64,000 nt of DNA, from NCBI RefSeq assembly GCF_012844345.1, contig NZ_CP051625.1, forward strand, positions 1,178,001-1,242,000, written 5' to 3'. Position 1 is the first letter of the stretch, and each line of letters opens with the position of its first letter. Positions 1-8,289 of this stretch are shown in pieces. The DNA is from Pseudomonas sp. gcc21 (GTDB lineage: Bacteria; Pseudomonadota; Gammaproteobacteria; Pseudomonadales; Pseudomonadaceae). The position numbers and the translations under genes were made by a program. The notes beneath the pieces are model-generated. The model had not been told where the DNA came from. It saw only the letters and a list, made by a program, of their open reading frames with translations, and searched no databases.

Positions 1-164
1 GTAACGGGCCTACCCGAACCGACCTTAGCCACCTCTTCACCTAATACCCGGTTTATCAAGCTGCTTTTTCCAACGCCGGTTCCGCCCACCAGCATCAAGT
101 TAACCTTAGCGACATCGTTAACCTGCTTGTCGAACTCTGCTTGCAACGCTTCCTCCTGCTTCAT
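1..164 (-). CDS. P-loop GTPase, second gene of a GTPase pair (partial, cut by window start)
   Basis: Only the first 54 codons are inside the window; the reading frame is open to base 1. The protein starts with about 20 charged residues and then a GTPase core: P-loop GGTGVGKS at residues 27-34 and a GSGRPVT stretch at 49-55 in the switch I area. The start ATG at 164 overlaps the stop of the upstream GTPase gene as ATGA, and AAGGAG lies six bases before it, so translation is probably coupled. The upstream neighbour has the same layout (GNGRPVT after its P-loop), so the two are probably paralogues working as a pair. Cellular role is unknown to me; the rest of the protein lies outside the window. 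Confidence 0.75.
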   Translation of the reverse strand, partial: MKQEEALQAEFDKQVNDVAKVNLMLVGGTGVGKSSLINRVLGEEVAKVGSGRPV

Positions 165-1309
165 AACTTTCTCCTTGGATTCATTAGCGATAACACTTGG
201 TGTGCTGCAGACCGCTGGATATCAACCTCGTTGTAGGCCTTATCCAATACGGCTCCCATTTCGGTCTTCATGAAAGGTTTGAGGCGAGCCACGACCATCG
301 ATATTCTGGATGCTGCGGCTAGAGCTTGCCAAAAGTCTCCATTTTCCAGCGTGTTGACTTCACTATTCAGCCTTTCTTCGAAAGCTGTTCCTGCGTCTTC
401 CATCGCGCTATCGACCCGTTGACGGATATTCGCAACGATTTCGGAGGTCGTTATCTTAGATCTCGACCTCTTACCAAGAGCGTGCAAAAAGCTATCGATG
501 GACTTATTCATTTCGTTGAACTGCGCTGACTCAACAGATAACAGGTTGTCAAAGTCAAAGCCAAGAAGAGTATCCATGTCGAAACTATCCCCTTGTTGAA
601 TGAAGCCCCTCATCATATTGAAAAGGCTTAGCTCTGACTCACTAAGCGCAGTGATACATGCTTTTTTTCCCACTGTGATTTCTAACTGCAAGCGGTCACA
701 AACGGCGTTAATCAAGGCGCCAGCCAACTCCGTATCCAGCCCACTGACAAGGCTATCCAGCACAGCCTCACGACCGAATTTAGTGCTTAAACCTGAGCGC
801 TTTCTTATAGCAACAGAGCATACCTGGCTCACCGAAATACCAGGGCAACTTGCCTCCAGACAGGCTTGCATCGCCAGAATTTCTTCCGGCTTCGCTTTAT
901 CACACATAGTCAGAACGACTTGAACCGGAAAATTTCTGTAATTAAGCTTATTTATCAGCCTTAACTCCGCGTCTTCGATCCGAGCCGACGCAGCATTAAG
1001 AACATAGATGGCCGAATGCAGCCACTCTTGCGGCATCGTTTCAGAAGAAGGAGATCTTTCCTCCAGAAACTGATCTAGAAGTAACTCCCACTTAACGAGG
1101 TTCGTCGCCTCTATACCTACAGTATCAAATAAATTCAAGATAAAATCTTCGTATTGCACAGAACTAGATATGAAATGGTCACTCCAACCTGTAACTGGCC
1201 GGCCATTGCCTGTGGCGAAGACGCTTTCATTAAAAATATAATTACAGAAGCTGCTCTTCCCTGCGCCAGACTTTCCTACCACTAATATATTCACATTTGC
1301 TTCTGTCAT
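161..1309 (-). CDS. Dynamin/HSR1-like GTPase with helical C-terminal region, first gene of a GTPase pair
   Basis: 382 residues from ATG 1309, chosen because GGAG sits five bases upstream; a GTG six bases further out is less likely. GTPase motifs in order: P-loop GKSGAGKS (12-19), GNGRPVT in switch I (34-40), DTVG as G3 (62-65), TMCD as the NKxD-like G4 (134-137). After about residue 200 the sequence is mostly predicted helix with no motif I know, as in stalk or effector regions of large GTPases. The stop overlaps the start of a second GTPase gene by four bases. Base composition is visibly AT-richer than the genes after 2.9 kb, which suggests horizontal acquisition. The GTPase assignment is firm; substrate and process are unknown. 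Dynamin-like or GIMAP-like antiviral GTPases are one possible relation, by inference only. Confidence 0.8.
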   Translation of the reverse strand: MTEANVNILVVGKSGAGKSSFCNYIFNESVFATGNGRPVTGWSDHFISSSVQYEDFILNLFDTVGIEATNLVKWELLLDQFLEERSPSSETMPQEWLHSAIYVLNAASARIEDAELRLINKLNYRNFPVQVVLTMCDKAKPEEILAMQACLEASCPGISVSQVCSVAIRKRSGLSTKFGREAVLDSLVSGLDTELAGALINAVCDRLQLEITVGKKACITALSESELSLFNMMRGFIQQGDSFDMDTLLGFDFDNLLSVESAQFNEMNKSIDSFLHALGKRSRSKITTSEIVANIRQRVDSAMEDAGTAFEERLNSEVNTLENGDFWQALAAASRISMVVARLKPFMKTEMGAVLDKAYNEVDIQRSAAHQVLSLMNPRRKL

Positions 1310-1524
1310 ATACACTCCATTAGATCACGCTCACAACATCAACTCAGGCTTGCTAGAGGTTACTTTACAGATTCCAATCGCACCTTAATGAGCGCATTTT
1401 TTCGAACGCAAAAGAGAACGAGTTATGCCTGAGGCATCTGTCATCGAAGCAAACAAGACCGCTTAGTCCGTCCTTGTTTATCTGTAAAATCCATCTCATC
1501 GACCCTGCAACGAAATAGGCCACA

Positions 1525-2061
1525 TCAAATTTCCTGCCGCTGATGGAGCTTCCAGTCCCTATTTTCGTCTCGTTTGAGCGTGTATCGCACACGCAGGCTA
1601 GGGCAGCAGTTAGCGTCGTCTCTTCCGTGCTCGAAAGCCTCAAGGACGATGACATCACTGGTATTGGCCACAACGCTCTCGAATGAACGGCTATAGAATT
1701 CAAATTCTGCAGGCGGCGAAGAGTCCCGAGCGTCAACATAATAGCTATTGCCCGCGCCCACTTTGACAATGGCTAAATTTACTCCAACGGTTCCGGACCC
1801 GCCGGCACAACCTACATCGCCGCTCCAGATCACGGCAAACTCTGCATCTTCTCTGGCGTAATAATCCGTCCAAGGCTGTAAGGTCAGGAACGACCAAATA
1901 CCGTATTCGTCCTCCGTGCAAGCTACAGCGTTGGCATAGTTTTTGGTGACAGCGATGGCTGCAGCCTGAATTTCAGCCTCGCTAGGAGGCTTAGGGTCGC
2001 TTGCGAAGGAAATCGCGGGGAATAAGAGTCCAGCAATAAGAAGTGCATTCAGTTTGTTCAT
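1525..2061 (-). CDS. Small exported protein of unknown function
   Basis: 178 residues from ATG 2061, preceded by a purine-rich AAGGAAAA site. The start gives a clean signal peptide (MNKLNALLIAGLLFPAISFA, cleavage after SFA), whereas the longer frame back to 2106 would bury it. The mature part has several cysteines, including a vicinal pair (NCCPSL) near the C-terminus, in keeping with a periplasmic or secreted disulfide-bonded protein. I do not recognise a family. It lies 215 bases upstream of the GTPase pair on the same strand, so it might be part of the same cargo, but the gap is long enough for its own transcript. AT-rich like its neighbours. Confidence 0.65.
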   Translation of the reverse strand: MNKLNALLIAGLLFPAISFASDPKPPSEAEIQAAAIAVTKNYANAVACTEDEYGIWSFLTLQPWTDYYAREDAEFAVIWSGDVGCAGGSGTVGVNLAIVKVGAGNSYYVDARDSSPPAEFEFYSRSFESVVANTSDVIVLEAFEHGRDDANCCPSLRVRYTLKRDENRDWKLHQRQEI

Positions 2062-2619
2062 CTTAGATTTTCCTTTCCATTTCGCGGCAAATATTGCCCA
2101 GACCACCCGGTAACAGGTTCCCTGTCCTCATTTACTAGCCCGGAGAGGCCATTACCAGCAGGATGTAGTCATCAAGTCGCAAAGAGCTGCCCTGCTGACA
2201 ATCCATTCGCGGTCCCCGGCTAACAAACGTGGGCCGGGCGCATGCATATCATATAGCGCTCGCGCGCCTATTTCTCTGCCGTAGCAACCTGTCGAATACG
2301 GGCAACAGCTACAACATTGCTCGAAAGGTCCGACATCCTGTGTCGCATCGAAGCTAATTTCGTTCTGATGGCCAAATGATGCTTTAGATTCGCGCCGGGT
2401 GGAAGCCCGTTCACAGTGAGACTTTGGTCACAAAACTTTTAAGGAGCTATCTGGTATTGGTTGATATATCGACATCTTACTTTTTCATTCAGCCTGAGTT
2501 CGAGGAGAGAGCAGAAATGCGGAGACAAAAATGCCCCGCATCAACCGTTCTCAGGTTGCGGGGCATTTTGTTGGGTATAAATCAAATAGCGCTACAAGCT
2601 ATTGATTTACAAGGATTAG
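2062..2619. other. Gene-less stretch at the inner edge of the accessory region
   Basis: About 560 bases between the exported-protein gene and the tRNA. No open frame here has a convincing start, ribosome site or protein pattern; the longest one reads antisense through the tRNA. The only clear element is the hairpin at 2527-2569. No second copy of the tRNA 3' end is present, so the other boundary of any island must lie left of the window. Confidence 0.6.
2527..2569 (-). terminator. Rho-independent terminator downstream of tRNA-Ser
   Basis: Inverted repeat with arms AAAATGCCCCGCA (2528-2540) and TGCGGGGCATTTT (2557-2569) around a 16-base loop. The A-run on one side and T-run on the other make it usable in both directions; on the minus strand it lies about 50 bases after the tRNA 3' end. 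Confidence 0.85.
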
Positions 2620-2710
2620 TGGCGGAGGGACAGGGATTCGAACCCTGGGTAGGCTATTAACCTACGCCGGTTTTCAAGACCGGTGCATTCAACCGCTCTG
2701 CCATCCCTCC
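2620..2710 (-). tRNA. tRNA-Ser (anticodon UGA)
   Basis: A 91-base minus-strand gene starting GGAGGGATGGCAGAGCGG and ending with encoded CCA at 2620-2622. The acceptor stem GGAGGG/CCCTCC, the anticodon arm CCGGTCTTGAAAACCGG (anticodon TGA), a long serine-type variable arm (GTAGGTTAATAGCCTAC), and the T-arm with GTTCGAATCC are all readable. It reads serine UCA/UCG codons. Its 3' end faces the AT-rich accessory DNA, the usual side for tRNA-targeting integrases. The location next to yccA matches P. aeruginosa. Confidence 0.97.
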
Positions 2711-2720
2711 ACGGCCGGCA

Positions 2721-2748
2721 ATACTACCGGAAACTTCATTCCAGTCAA
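2721..2748 (-). promoter_or_regulatory. Sigma-70 promoter of tRNA-Ser
   Basis: On the minus strand TTGACT (2748-2743) and TAGTAT (2726-2721) are separated by 16 bases, 10 bases before the mature 5' end of the tRNA. Confidence 0.6.
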
Positions 2749-2869
2749 TGGTCTAAGCGATGCTTATAGCAAATTCCTCGCAAATAGTTGTCACAGCTCT
2801 GTCGGGTCGGCTTGTTGCACTCTGTGACAAAAACGAGGCGTGCAATATGCCTGTAGGGCGCGGGATTTC

Positions 2870-2897
2870 TTGATTTGACGCGACTAACCGGTATGAT
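2870..2897 (+). promoter_or_regulatory. Sigma-70 promoter upstream of yccA
   Basis: TTGATT (2870-2875) and TATGAT (2892-2897) with a 16-base spacer, 46 bases before the yccA start codon. Confidence 0.5.
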
Positions 2898-2943
2898 CAA
2901 ACCGATTAAAGGACCTCTTGTTTGCAACCATTGGAGCTTGAAC

Positions 2944-3618
2944 ATGAACACCCAGCAACGAACTAACACTCTCCAGCATTCGGGAGTGAACGAGGCGGAA
3001 GTCAGCAAGCTGTTCCGCAACACCTATAGTCTCTTGGCCATGACGCTGACATTCAGCGCCTTGGTTGCCTTTGGCTCCATGACCTTGAACCTGCCGCATC
3101 CGGGCATCATCATCATGCTGGCCGGCTTCTATGGTCTGTTATTCCTGACCACTAAATTGCGCAACTCGGTATGGGGCTTGGTCAGTACCTTTGCCTTTAC
3201 CGGCTTTCTTGGTTACACGCTTGGTCCGATTCTGAACATGTACCTGTCGCTACCTAACGGTGGCTCGCTGGTAACATTGGCGCTGGGCATGACTGCTCTG
3301 GTGTTCTTCAGCCTGTCGGCCTATGCGATTCTGACCCGCAAGGATTTCAGCTTCCTGTCCGGGTTCATCATGGCTGGGTTTGTGGTGTTGCTGTGCGCAG
3401 TCGTGGCGAGCTTCTTCATCCAGATCAGCGGTCTGCAGATGGCGATTTCCGCAGGCTTCGTACTGTTCTCCTCTGCTGTGATCCTGTATCAGACCAGCGC
3501 GATCATCCACGGTGGCGAAGACAACTACATCATGGCGACGATCACCTTGTTCGTATCCATCTATAACCTGTTCCTGAGCCTGCTGCAGCTGCTCGGCATC
3601 TTTGGTGGCGACGACTGA
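2944..3618 (+). CDS. yccA: Bax inhibitor-1 / YccA family membrane protein
   Basis: 224 residues from ATG 2944; the frame extends upstream to 2875 but the family length and the N-terminus [11 protein letters not shown] fit this start. The protein is almost entirely hydrophobic, with about seven transmembrane segments beginning near residue 28, the pattern of the UPF0005/BI-1 family. In E. coli YccA is an inner-membrane protein that modulates FtsH proteolysis of SecY; that role is inferred here. It is followed by a strong hairpin and then the tus operon, the P. aeruginosa order. Confidence 0.92.
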   Translation: MNTQQRTNTLQHSGVNEAEVSKLFRNTYSLLAMTLTFSALVAFGSMTLNLPHPGIIIMLAGFYGLLFLTTKLRNSVWGLVSTFAFTGFLGYTLGPILNMYLSLPNGGSLVTLALGMTALVFFSLSAYAILTRKDFSFLSGFIMAGFVVLLCAVVASFFIQISGLQMAISAGFVLFSSAVILYQTSAIIHGGEDNYIMATITLFVSIYNLFLSLLQLLGIFGGDD

Positions 3619-3644
3619 TCAGGTACTTGGAGTTATACTACCGG

Positions 3645-3673
3645 GGCCCGCTTAACGCGGGCCTCCTTGTTTT
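3645..3673 (+). terminator. Rho-independent terminator after yccA
   Basis: Stem GGCCCGC (3645-3651) / GCGGGCC (3657-3663) with loop TTAAC, followed by a T-rich tail; it ends 15 bases before tusD. Confidence 0.8.
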
Positions 3674-3688
3674 CAGCGTCGAGAGTCT

Positions 3689-4078
3689 ATGAAATTCGCT
3701 ATTGCTCTGCTCGCCGGCCCGCAGGATCCGGCCGCCCGAAGCGCACTCAGCTTCGCCAAGGCGGTAATTACCGAAGGTCACCAGATCAGCCGGCTGTTTC
3801 TTTACCGGGACGCGGTGCATCTTGCCTCCAACCTGGGAGTTCAGCCGCAGGATGAATCCGATATAGCCGTCGAGTGGCGCCAGTTCATCGCTGAACACGA
3901 GCTCGACGCGGTGGTATGCATTGCTGCCGCCTTGCGCCGCGGCGTGCTCAATGAAGACGAGGCCCAGCGCTGGGAGCGTCCGGTTGCCAATACCTGCGCA
4001 CCATGGGAACTGTCCGGCCTCGGGCAATGGGTGGACGCCCTGCAAACGGCTGATCGCGCCGTCACCTTCGGTACCTGA
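3689..4078 (+). CDS. tusD: Sulfurtransferase subunit TusD (DsrE-like)
   Basis: 129 residues, DsrE/TusD fold. In the TusBCD complex TusD takes sulfur from TusA on a conserved cysteine and passes it to TusE for 2-thiolation of tRNA wobble uridine by MnmA. The candidate cysteine is C77 in VVCIAAALRRG, where the TusD active cysteine normally stands. First gene of a tight run tusD-tusC-tusB-tusE (gaps of 2 bases or overlaps), which fixes the identity. Confidence 0.95.
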   Translation: MKFAIALLAGPQDPAARSALSFAKAVITEGHQISRLFLYRDAVHLASNLGVQPQDESDIAVEWRQFIAEHELDAVVCIAAALRRGVLNEDEAQRWERPVANTCAPWELSGLGQWVDALQTADRAVTFGT

Positions 4079-4080
4079 CC

Positions 4081-4434
4081 ATGAAAAGTCTGTTGATTAT
4101 CAGCCGCCACCCGCCAGCCCGTCTGGCGGCCCGTGAAGCCCTGGATCTGGCGCTGGCTGCGGCGGCCTTTGGCGTCCCCACGGCATTGTTGTTCATGGAT
4201 GACGGCGTGCTGCAGCTGCTCAAAGGCCAGGACGCCAGCCAGATCAACCGCAAATCTCTTGCCACCAATCTGCAGGCGCTACCCATGTTTGGCGTCGAAG
4301 AAATCATGGTGTGCCAACACTCGATGGGAGAGCGCGGCCTCGCCGGCGCTCAGTGTCTGCTGGATGCCCGTCCTGTTGAAAGCGCCGAAATCGCCGCCCT
4401 CCTCGACCACTATGATCAAGTTGTTACGCTCTGA
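4081..4434 (+). CDS. tusC: Sulfurtransferase complex subunit TusC (DsrF-like)
   Basis: 117 residues, DsrE/F-like. It starts two bases after the tusD stop and its last base overlaps the tusB start. TusC is a structural partner in the TusBCD heterohexamer and lacks its own sulfur-carrying role in E. coli. The N-terminal pattern MKSLLIISRHPP and FGVPTALLFMDDGV is the expected beta-alpha-beta start of the family. Cytoplasmic. Confidence 0.93.
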   Translation: MKSLLIISRHPPARLAAREALDLALAAAAFGVPTALLFMDDGVLQLLKGQDASQINRKSLATNLQALPMFGVEEIMVCQHSMGERGLAGAQCLLDARPVESAEIAALLDHYDQVVTL

Positions 4435-4733
4435 TGCTGCATATACTTCGTCACTCGCCAGGTAGCGAGACGCGCTTCGCCAGTTGCCTGCGCGGCCTGG
4501 GTCCTCAACAAAGCCTGTTGCTTCTGGAAGATGCCGTATACGGCTTGCTGCCACGCTCAAGGACGCTGGCTTCGCTCCAGATACTGCCCGGTAGCGTGCG
4601 CTTGTATGCCATTGAAGCGGATGTGCTGGCGCGCGGCATTGCGCTGGATGATCTGCCGGAACGCTTGAAACTCATCGATTACCCGGCCATGGTGCAACTC
4701 TGCGTCTATCACTCGAAAGTGGTGAGCTGGTGA
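4434..4733 (+). CDS. tusB: Sulfurtransferase complex subunit TusB (DsrH-like)
   Basis: 99 residues, the usual TusB/DsrH length. It starts on the last base of tusC (TGATG overlap) and its stop overlaps the GTG start of tusE, so the four subunits are translationally linked. The pattern MLHILRHSPG and the LLLLEDAVYG segment are typical. Third subunit of the sulfur relay in the cytoplasm. Confidence 0.92.
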   Translation: MLHILRHSPGSETRFASCLRGLGPQQSLLLLEDAVYGLLPRSRTLASLQILPGSVRLYAIEADVLARGIALDDLPERLKLIDYPAMVQLCVYHSKVVSW

Positions 4734-5065
4734 CCGCTATCACGGTAGAGGGCCGCTCTGTTGCGGTCGACAAGGAAGGTTTTCTGGTTGACCTTGGCGA
4801 CTGGTCAGAACCGATCGCCATAGCCCTGGCGCACGCGGAGGGTATTACGCTCGGGGATGAGCACCTAGAGGTTATCTACGCCCTGCGTCGCTTCTACGCC
4901 GAATATCAGCTGTCACCGGCCATGCGACCGCTGGTCAAATATATCGGCCAACAACTTGGCCCGGAAAAAGGCACCAGCCTGCATTTGTTACGGCTGTTCC
5001 CAGGGAGCCCGGCGAAGCTGGCCAGCAAGATCGCAGGCCTGCCAAAACCGGATAACTGCCTCTGA
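4730..5065 (+). CDS. tusE: Sulfur carrier TusE (DsrC family)
   Basis: 111 residues from a GTG that overlaps the tusB stop. The C-terminal arm ends ...LPKPDNCL, with the conserved penultimate cysteine (C110) that accepts persulfide sulfur from TusD and hands it to MnmA during tRNA 2-thiouridine synthesis. A DsrC-type core is recognisable (GTSLHLLRLFPGSP). Last gene of the tus operon; the cardiolipin synthase gene follows after 15 bases and may be co-transcribed. Confidence 0.95.
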   Translation: MTAITVEGRSVAVDKEGFLVDLGDWSEPIAIALAHAEGITLGDEHLEVIYALRRFYAEYQLSPAMRPLVKYIGQQLGPEKGTSLHLLRLFPGSPAKLASKIAGLPKPDNCL

Positions 5066-5080
5066 TGCGGAGCCGCCTGG

Positions 5081-6520
5081 ATGGATAACATTCAGAGCGT
5101 GCTCGGCATCGCGATGGCCGTGATGTACTGGCTGCTGATTGCGCTGGTGACTGCTCGGGTTATCGCGCGGCGAAAGCCGGTAAGCGTGACCCTGGCCTGG
5201 CTGCTGGTGATATTCATCGTGCCCATTCTAGGCGCCGTACTCTACCTGCTCGTCGGCGACCTGAACCTCGGTCGCAAACGCGCAAGCCGTGCCGAAGCCA
5301 TGGTCGAGCCCTACCTGCGAAGCCTGCACACATCTTTTCCGACCGACGTTTCGCTGCCCGGTGGCCAGCTCAGCCTGGCGATCAACCAGCTGCTATCTAC
5401 CCAGATTCATATCAGTGCGCAGAGCTACCAATCGCTGGACGTGCTGGACGCACCCGAGGCTATTTTTGATCGGCTATGTGACGACGTGCGTCGCGCACGT
5501 CATTGCATCCGCATAGAAACCTATATCTGGTATCCCGGCGGACGGGTTGATGAACTGGCGCACGCATTGATCGAAGCGGTTGGCCGCGGGGTGAAGATCT
5601 ATCTGCTGATTGACCATGCCGGTAGCCGCCCCTTCTTCCGGTCGCCCTGGCACAAGCAGATGAAGGCCGCGGGTATCGAAGTGACCGCCGCGCTGCCGGT
5701 GCGGTTACTGCGCGCGCTGGTTCACCGGATCGATCTGCGCATGCACCGCAAGCTGATTGTGATAGACGATGCTGTCGCTTACACCGGCTCCATGAACATT
5801 GCTGACCCGGCGTTCTTCAAGCGCAAAGCCAGGGTTGGTCCCTGGATCGATATCATGCTGCGGATCGATGGTCAGGCTGCCGCAGGTCTGGCCAAAGTGT
5901 TTGCCTGGGACTGGGAGGTCGAGACCGGCCAGCGCCTTCTGCCGGAGGTTGGCAATACGCCGGACAATCCCAACCAGTGGCTCATGGTGTTGCCCTCCGG
6001 TCCGGGTGTCGGCGAAGACCTTATCGGACACGCCACGCTGACCAGCATCTATCGCGCCAATCACAGCATCGTCATCAGCACGCCGTATTTTGTTCCCTCG
6101 GAAACCATCCTCGAGGCCCTGTGCCAGGCCGCGCATCGAGGCGTCAAGGTGCAGCTATTATTGCCGCGGCGCAACGATTCGCTGATGGTGGGCTGGGCCA
6201 GCCGCTCGTATTTTGAGATTCTGCTGCAGGCCGGGGTGGAGATCTTTCTGTTTGACGGCGGGTTGCTGCACACCAAGGCCATGTTGATGGATGAGCAACT
6301 GGCCCTGGTGGGCAGCGTCAACCTCGACATTCGCAGCCTGCAACTGAACTTCGAGCTGACCGTCGCACTGACCACCCCCGAAAGCTGCGCGCATATCCGG
6401 GCAGTGCTGGATGTCTATCAGGCGCGCAGTGAGCAACTGTTATTAAGTCGTTGGCAACAACGCAGCAAGGCCGCTCGCGGGCTGGAAAGGCTGATGTATT
6501 TCATGAGCCCCCTGCTCTAA
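5081..6520 (+). CDS. clsA: Cardiolipin synthase A type
   Basis: 479 residues, the normal ClsA length. Two hydrophobic N-terminal segments (about 5-30 and 37-60) anchor it in the inner membrane, followed by two phospholipase D domains. HKD motifs are intact: HRKLIVIDD from residue 222 and HTKAMLMDE from residue 397, each followed by the GSMN/GSVN pattern. It condenses two phosphatidylglycerols to cardiolipin and glycerol. The start ATG has GCGGAG upstream. It is 15 bases behind tusE and ends only 13 bases from the stop of a convergent second PLD gene. Confidence 0.93.
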   Translation: MDNIQSVLGIAMAVMYWLLIALVTARVIARRKPVSVTLAWLLVIFIVPILGAVLYLLVGDLNLGRKRASRAEAMVEPYLRSLHTSFPTDVSLPGGQLSLAINQLLSTQIHISAQSYQSLDVLDAPEAIFDRLCDDVRRARHCIRIETYIWYPGGRVDELAHALIEAVGRGVKIYLLIDHAGSRPFFRSPWHKQMKAAGIEVTAALPVRLLRALVHRIDLRMHRKLIVIDDAVAYTGSMNIADPAFFKRKARVGPWIDIMLRIDGQAAAGLAKVFAWDWEVETGQRLLPEVGNTPDNPNQWLMVLPSGPGVGEDLIGHATLTSIYRANHSIVISTPYFVPSETILEALCQAAHRGVKVQLLLPRRNDSLMVGWASRSYFEILLQAGVEIFLFDGGLLHTKAMLMDEQLALVGSVNLDIRSLQLNFELTVALTTPESCAHIRAVLDVYQARSEQLLLSRWQQRSKAARGLERLMYFMSPLL

Positions 6521-6533
6521 GTTCGAACTGAAC

Positions 6534-8087
6534 TCATAACTGGCTTTCAATAGGCAACCAACCCAGCAACCAGGCACTAACGCGGCGCAGCATCGAGGCC
6601 CCCGGCTCGCTGGTCCAGGTGTGTCCTTCGGCGTGCCAGTTGATGTCGCCACCCTCGTCCAGCTGCAAACGAAATGCGTAGCTCTCTGAGGTCCAGCGCT
6701 CAAAAAGCTTGGCTGCCTGCGCGGCAAGCTCAGGCTGCTCGACAAATACGCCTGATTCGGTATTCAGCCAGAGCGAGCGGGGATCCAGATTGATCGAGCC
6801 TACAAACAGTTCTTTCCGGTCGAAGACAAAAGTCTTTGCGTGCAAGCTGGCCAGCGACTCACTCAGAAAGGGGCTGGCCCGCCCCTGCTGTCCGGCGATC
6901 GGACGCAGCTCCCACATTTCGGCACCCGCTTCAAGCAATGGCTTTCGATACGGGGCGTAGTTGGAGTGTACGGCCAACAGATCGGTACTCGATAGCGAGT
7001 TGGTCAGCACCTTAAGCGCCGCATCAGCCATTACTTTATCCACCAGAAACGCCTGGCCCTGCGCTCCCGGAATCAGATACGCAGTCATCAGCAGCAATTC
7101 ATCTTCGGCGTCTTCGGCGCGACGAGCCAGTTCATACGCCACGTGTGAGACATCCTTGCGCGGCTCCCTGGGGTCAGCTTTCTCCGGCGGATCATATACC
7201 CACTGAGCTGGCCCCCAATACCAGCGCAGCGTGTCGTTGTTGAGCACATGCCGGTATGGCGATTCATTCACGCCGTCCAGGTAACGACGGGTATCAACAC
7301 GTCCGACCGTTGAACGGATGTTCCTGCGCAACTGCACCAGCGAGCTGTTAGCCGGTTTCCCCGCCACCGCCTTGATCGGTATCGCGCTGGGGCTGTTCCA
7401 GAATTCGTCAAAGCTGCGGCTGACGTCGCGGGTGATCGGCCCTATGCCAAGAATGTCCACGTCGTGAAAGGTCATTTCGCTCAGCGCGTAATATTCATCG
7501 CCGACATTGCGGCCACCGGTTACAAAAACGCTGCTATCGGCGACGACCAGCTTGTTATGCATGCGGTAATTGATACGCGCGAACTCGGCGACCTTGCTCA
7601 GGTTGCGCAGCCACTTGTGGCGAAAGGTCAGCGGGTTGAACAGACGCAGCTGAATGTTCGGATGATGATCAAGTGCCGAGACGCTGAAATCAGCCAGGCC
7701 ATTACCGATGTCATCGAGCAGAATACGCACCCGCACCCCACGATCCGCGGCCGCCAGCAGATGATCCGCCAGCAGGGCTCCGGTGAGGTCCGAACTGTAG
7801 ATGTAGTACTGCAGATCGATGCTGTGCTCGGCCATATCGATCATCTGCAGCCGGCTGGCCAACGCATCCGATCCGTTGGCTAGCAGCCTGAATCCTGACA
7901 GCTGGGTGTCGTCCGGCTGGCGCGCCTGGACATAGCGACTCAAAGACGAATCCTGATCAACCGGCAAGGTATAGCTTGGCGGCGAATCATGCGTGGGCAA
8001 GGTTGTGGCGCACCCGCTCAGGGTCGCCGTACAGAACATGAGGACTACAACTACCAGTCTATTCACATGGTCTCGCTTAGGATCCAT
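6534..8087 (-). CDS. ClsC-like phospholipase D family lipoprotein
   Basis: 517 residues with a lipoprotein signal (LSGC, lipidated C26). Two PLD domains with complete HKD motifs: HNKLVVADS followed by GGRNVGDEY, and HAKTFVFDR followed by GSINLDPRS. This pattern is that of the YmdC/ClsC group, which makes cardiolipin from phosphatidylglycerol and phosphatidylethanolamine. E. coli ClsC is not a classical lipoprotein, so the lipobox could place this enzyme at the outer side of a membrane. The ribosome site before the ATG is weak; a GTG at codon 8 is an alternative start and would keep the lipobox. Convergent with clsA. Confidence 0.85.
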   Translation of the reverse strand: MDPKRDHVNRLVVVVLMFCTATLSGCATTLPTHDSPPSYTLPVDQDSSLSRYVQARQPDDTQLSGFRLLANGSDALASRLQMIDMAEHSIDLQYYIYSSDLTGALLADHLLAAADRGVRVRILLDDIGNGLADFSVSALDHHPNIQLRLFNPLTFRHKWLRNLSKVAEFARINYRMHNKLVVADSSVFVTGGRNVGDEYYALSEMTFHDVDILGIGPITRDVSRSFDEFWNSPSAIPIKAVAGKPANSSLVQLRRNIRSTVGRVDTRRYLDGVNESPYRHVLNNDTLRWYWGPAQWVYDPPEKADPREPRKDVSHVAYELARRAEDAEDELLLMTAYLIPGAQGQAFLVDKVMADAALKVLTNSLSSTDLLAVHSNYAPYRKPLLEAGAEMWELRPIAGQQGRASPFLSESLASLHAKTFVFDRKELFVGSINLDPRSLWLNTESGVFVEQPELAAQAAKLFERWTSESYAFRLQLDEGGDINWHAEGHTWTSEPGASMLRRVSAWLLGWLPIESQL

Positions 8088-8255
8088 TAGGTTTTGCCGC
8101 TAGCAGAGACGTGGCGAGAGCAGTTTGATAATCACTTCAAACGGCGACACGCGTGACTGTCGGCTTCCATCAAAGAGGACACGAAGCATGCAAGGAAGTG
8201 CCCGTCGCTGCAAGTTTCGCAGCGTTCCGAGCGGGTTGATCACGTGATTGAAACC

Positions 8256-8274
8256 CGCGATGGGGTACATCGCG
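8256..8274 (-). terminator. Hairpin after the ankyrin lipoprotein gene
   Basis: CGCGATG (8256-8262) and CATCGCG (8268-8274) around a five-base loop, 16 bases beyond the stop at 8290. The tail lacks a long T-run, so termination is probable rather than certain. Confidence 0.5.
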
Positions 8275-8289
8275 TGTCTTGTATCTCAA

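Noticed and set aside
2424..2660. A 78-residue open frame ending in GQGFEPWVGY on the plus strand
   Set aside because: It reads antisense through the tRNA-Ser gene, and the GFEPW ending is a well-known artefact of translating tRNA T-arms.
2870..2897. FNR site at the TTGAT before yccA
   Set aside because: Only the left half (TTGAT) is present; the right half ATCAA is missing at the needed spacing, so a sigma-70 -35 is the simpler reading.
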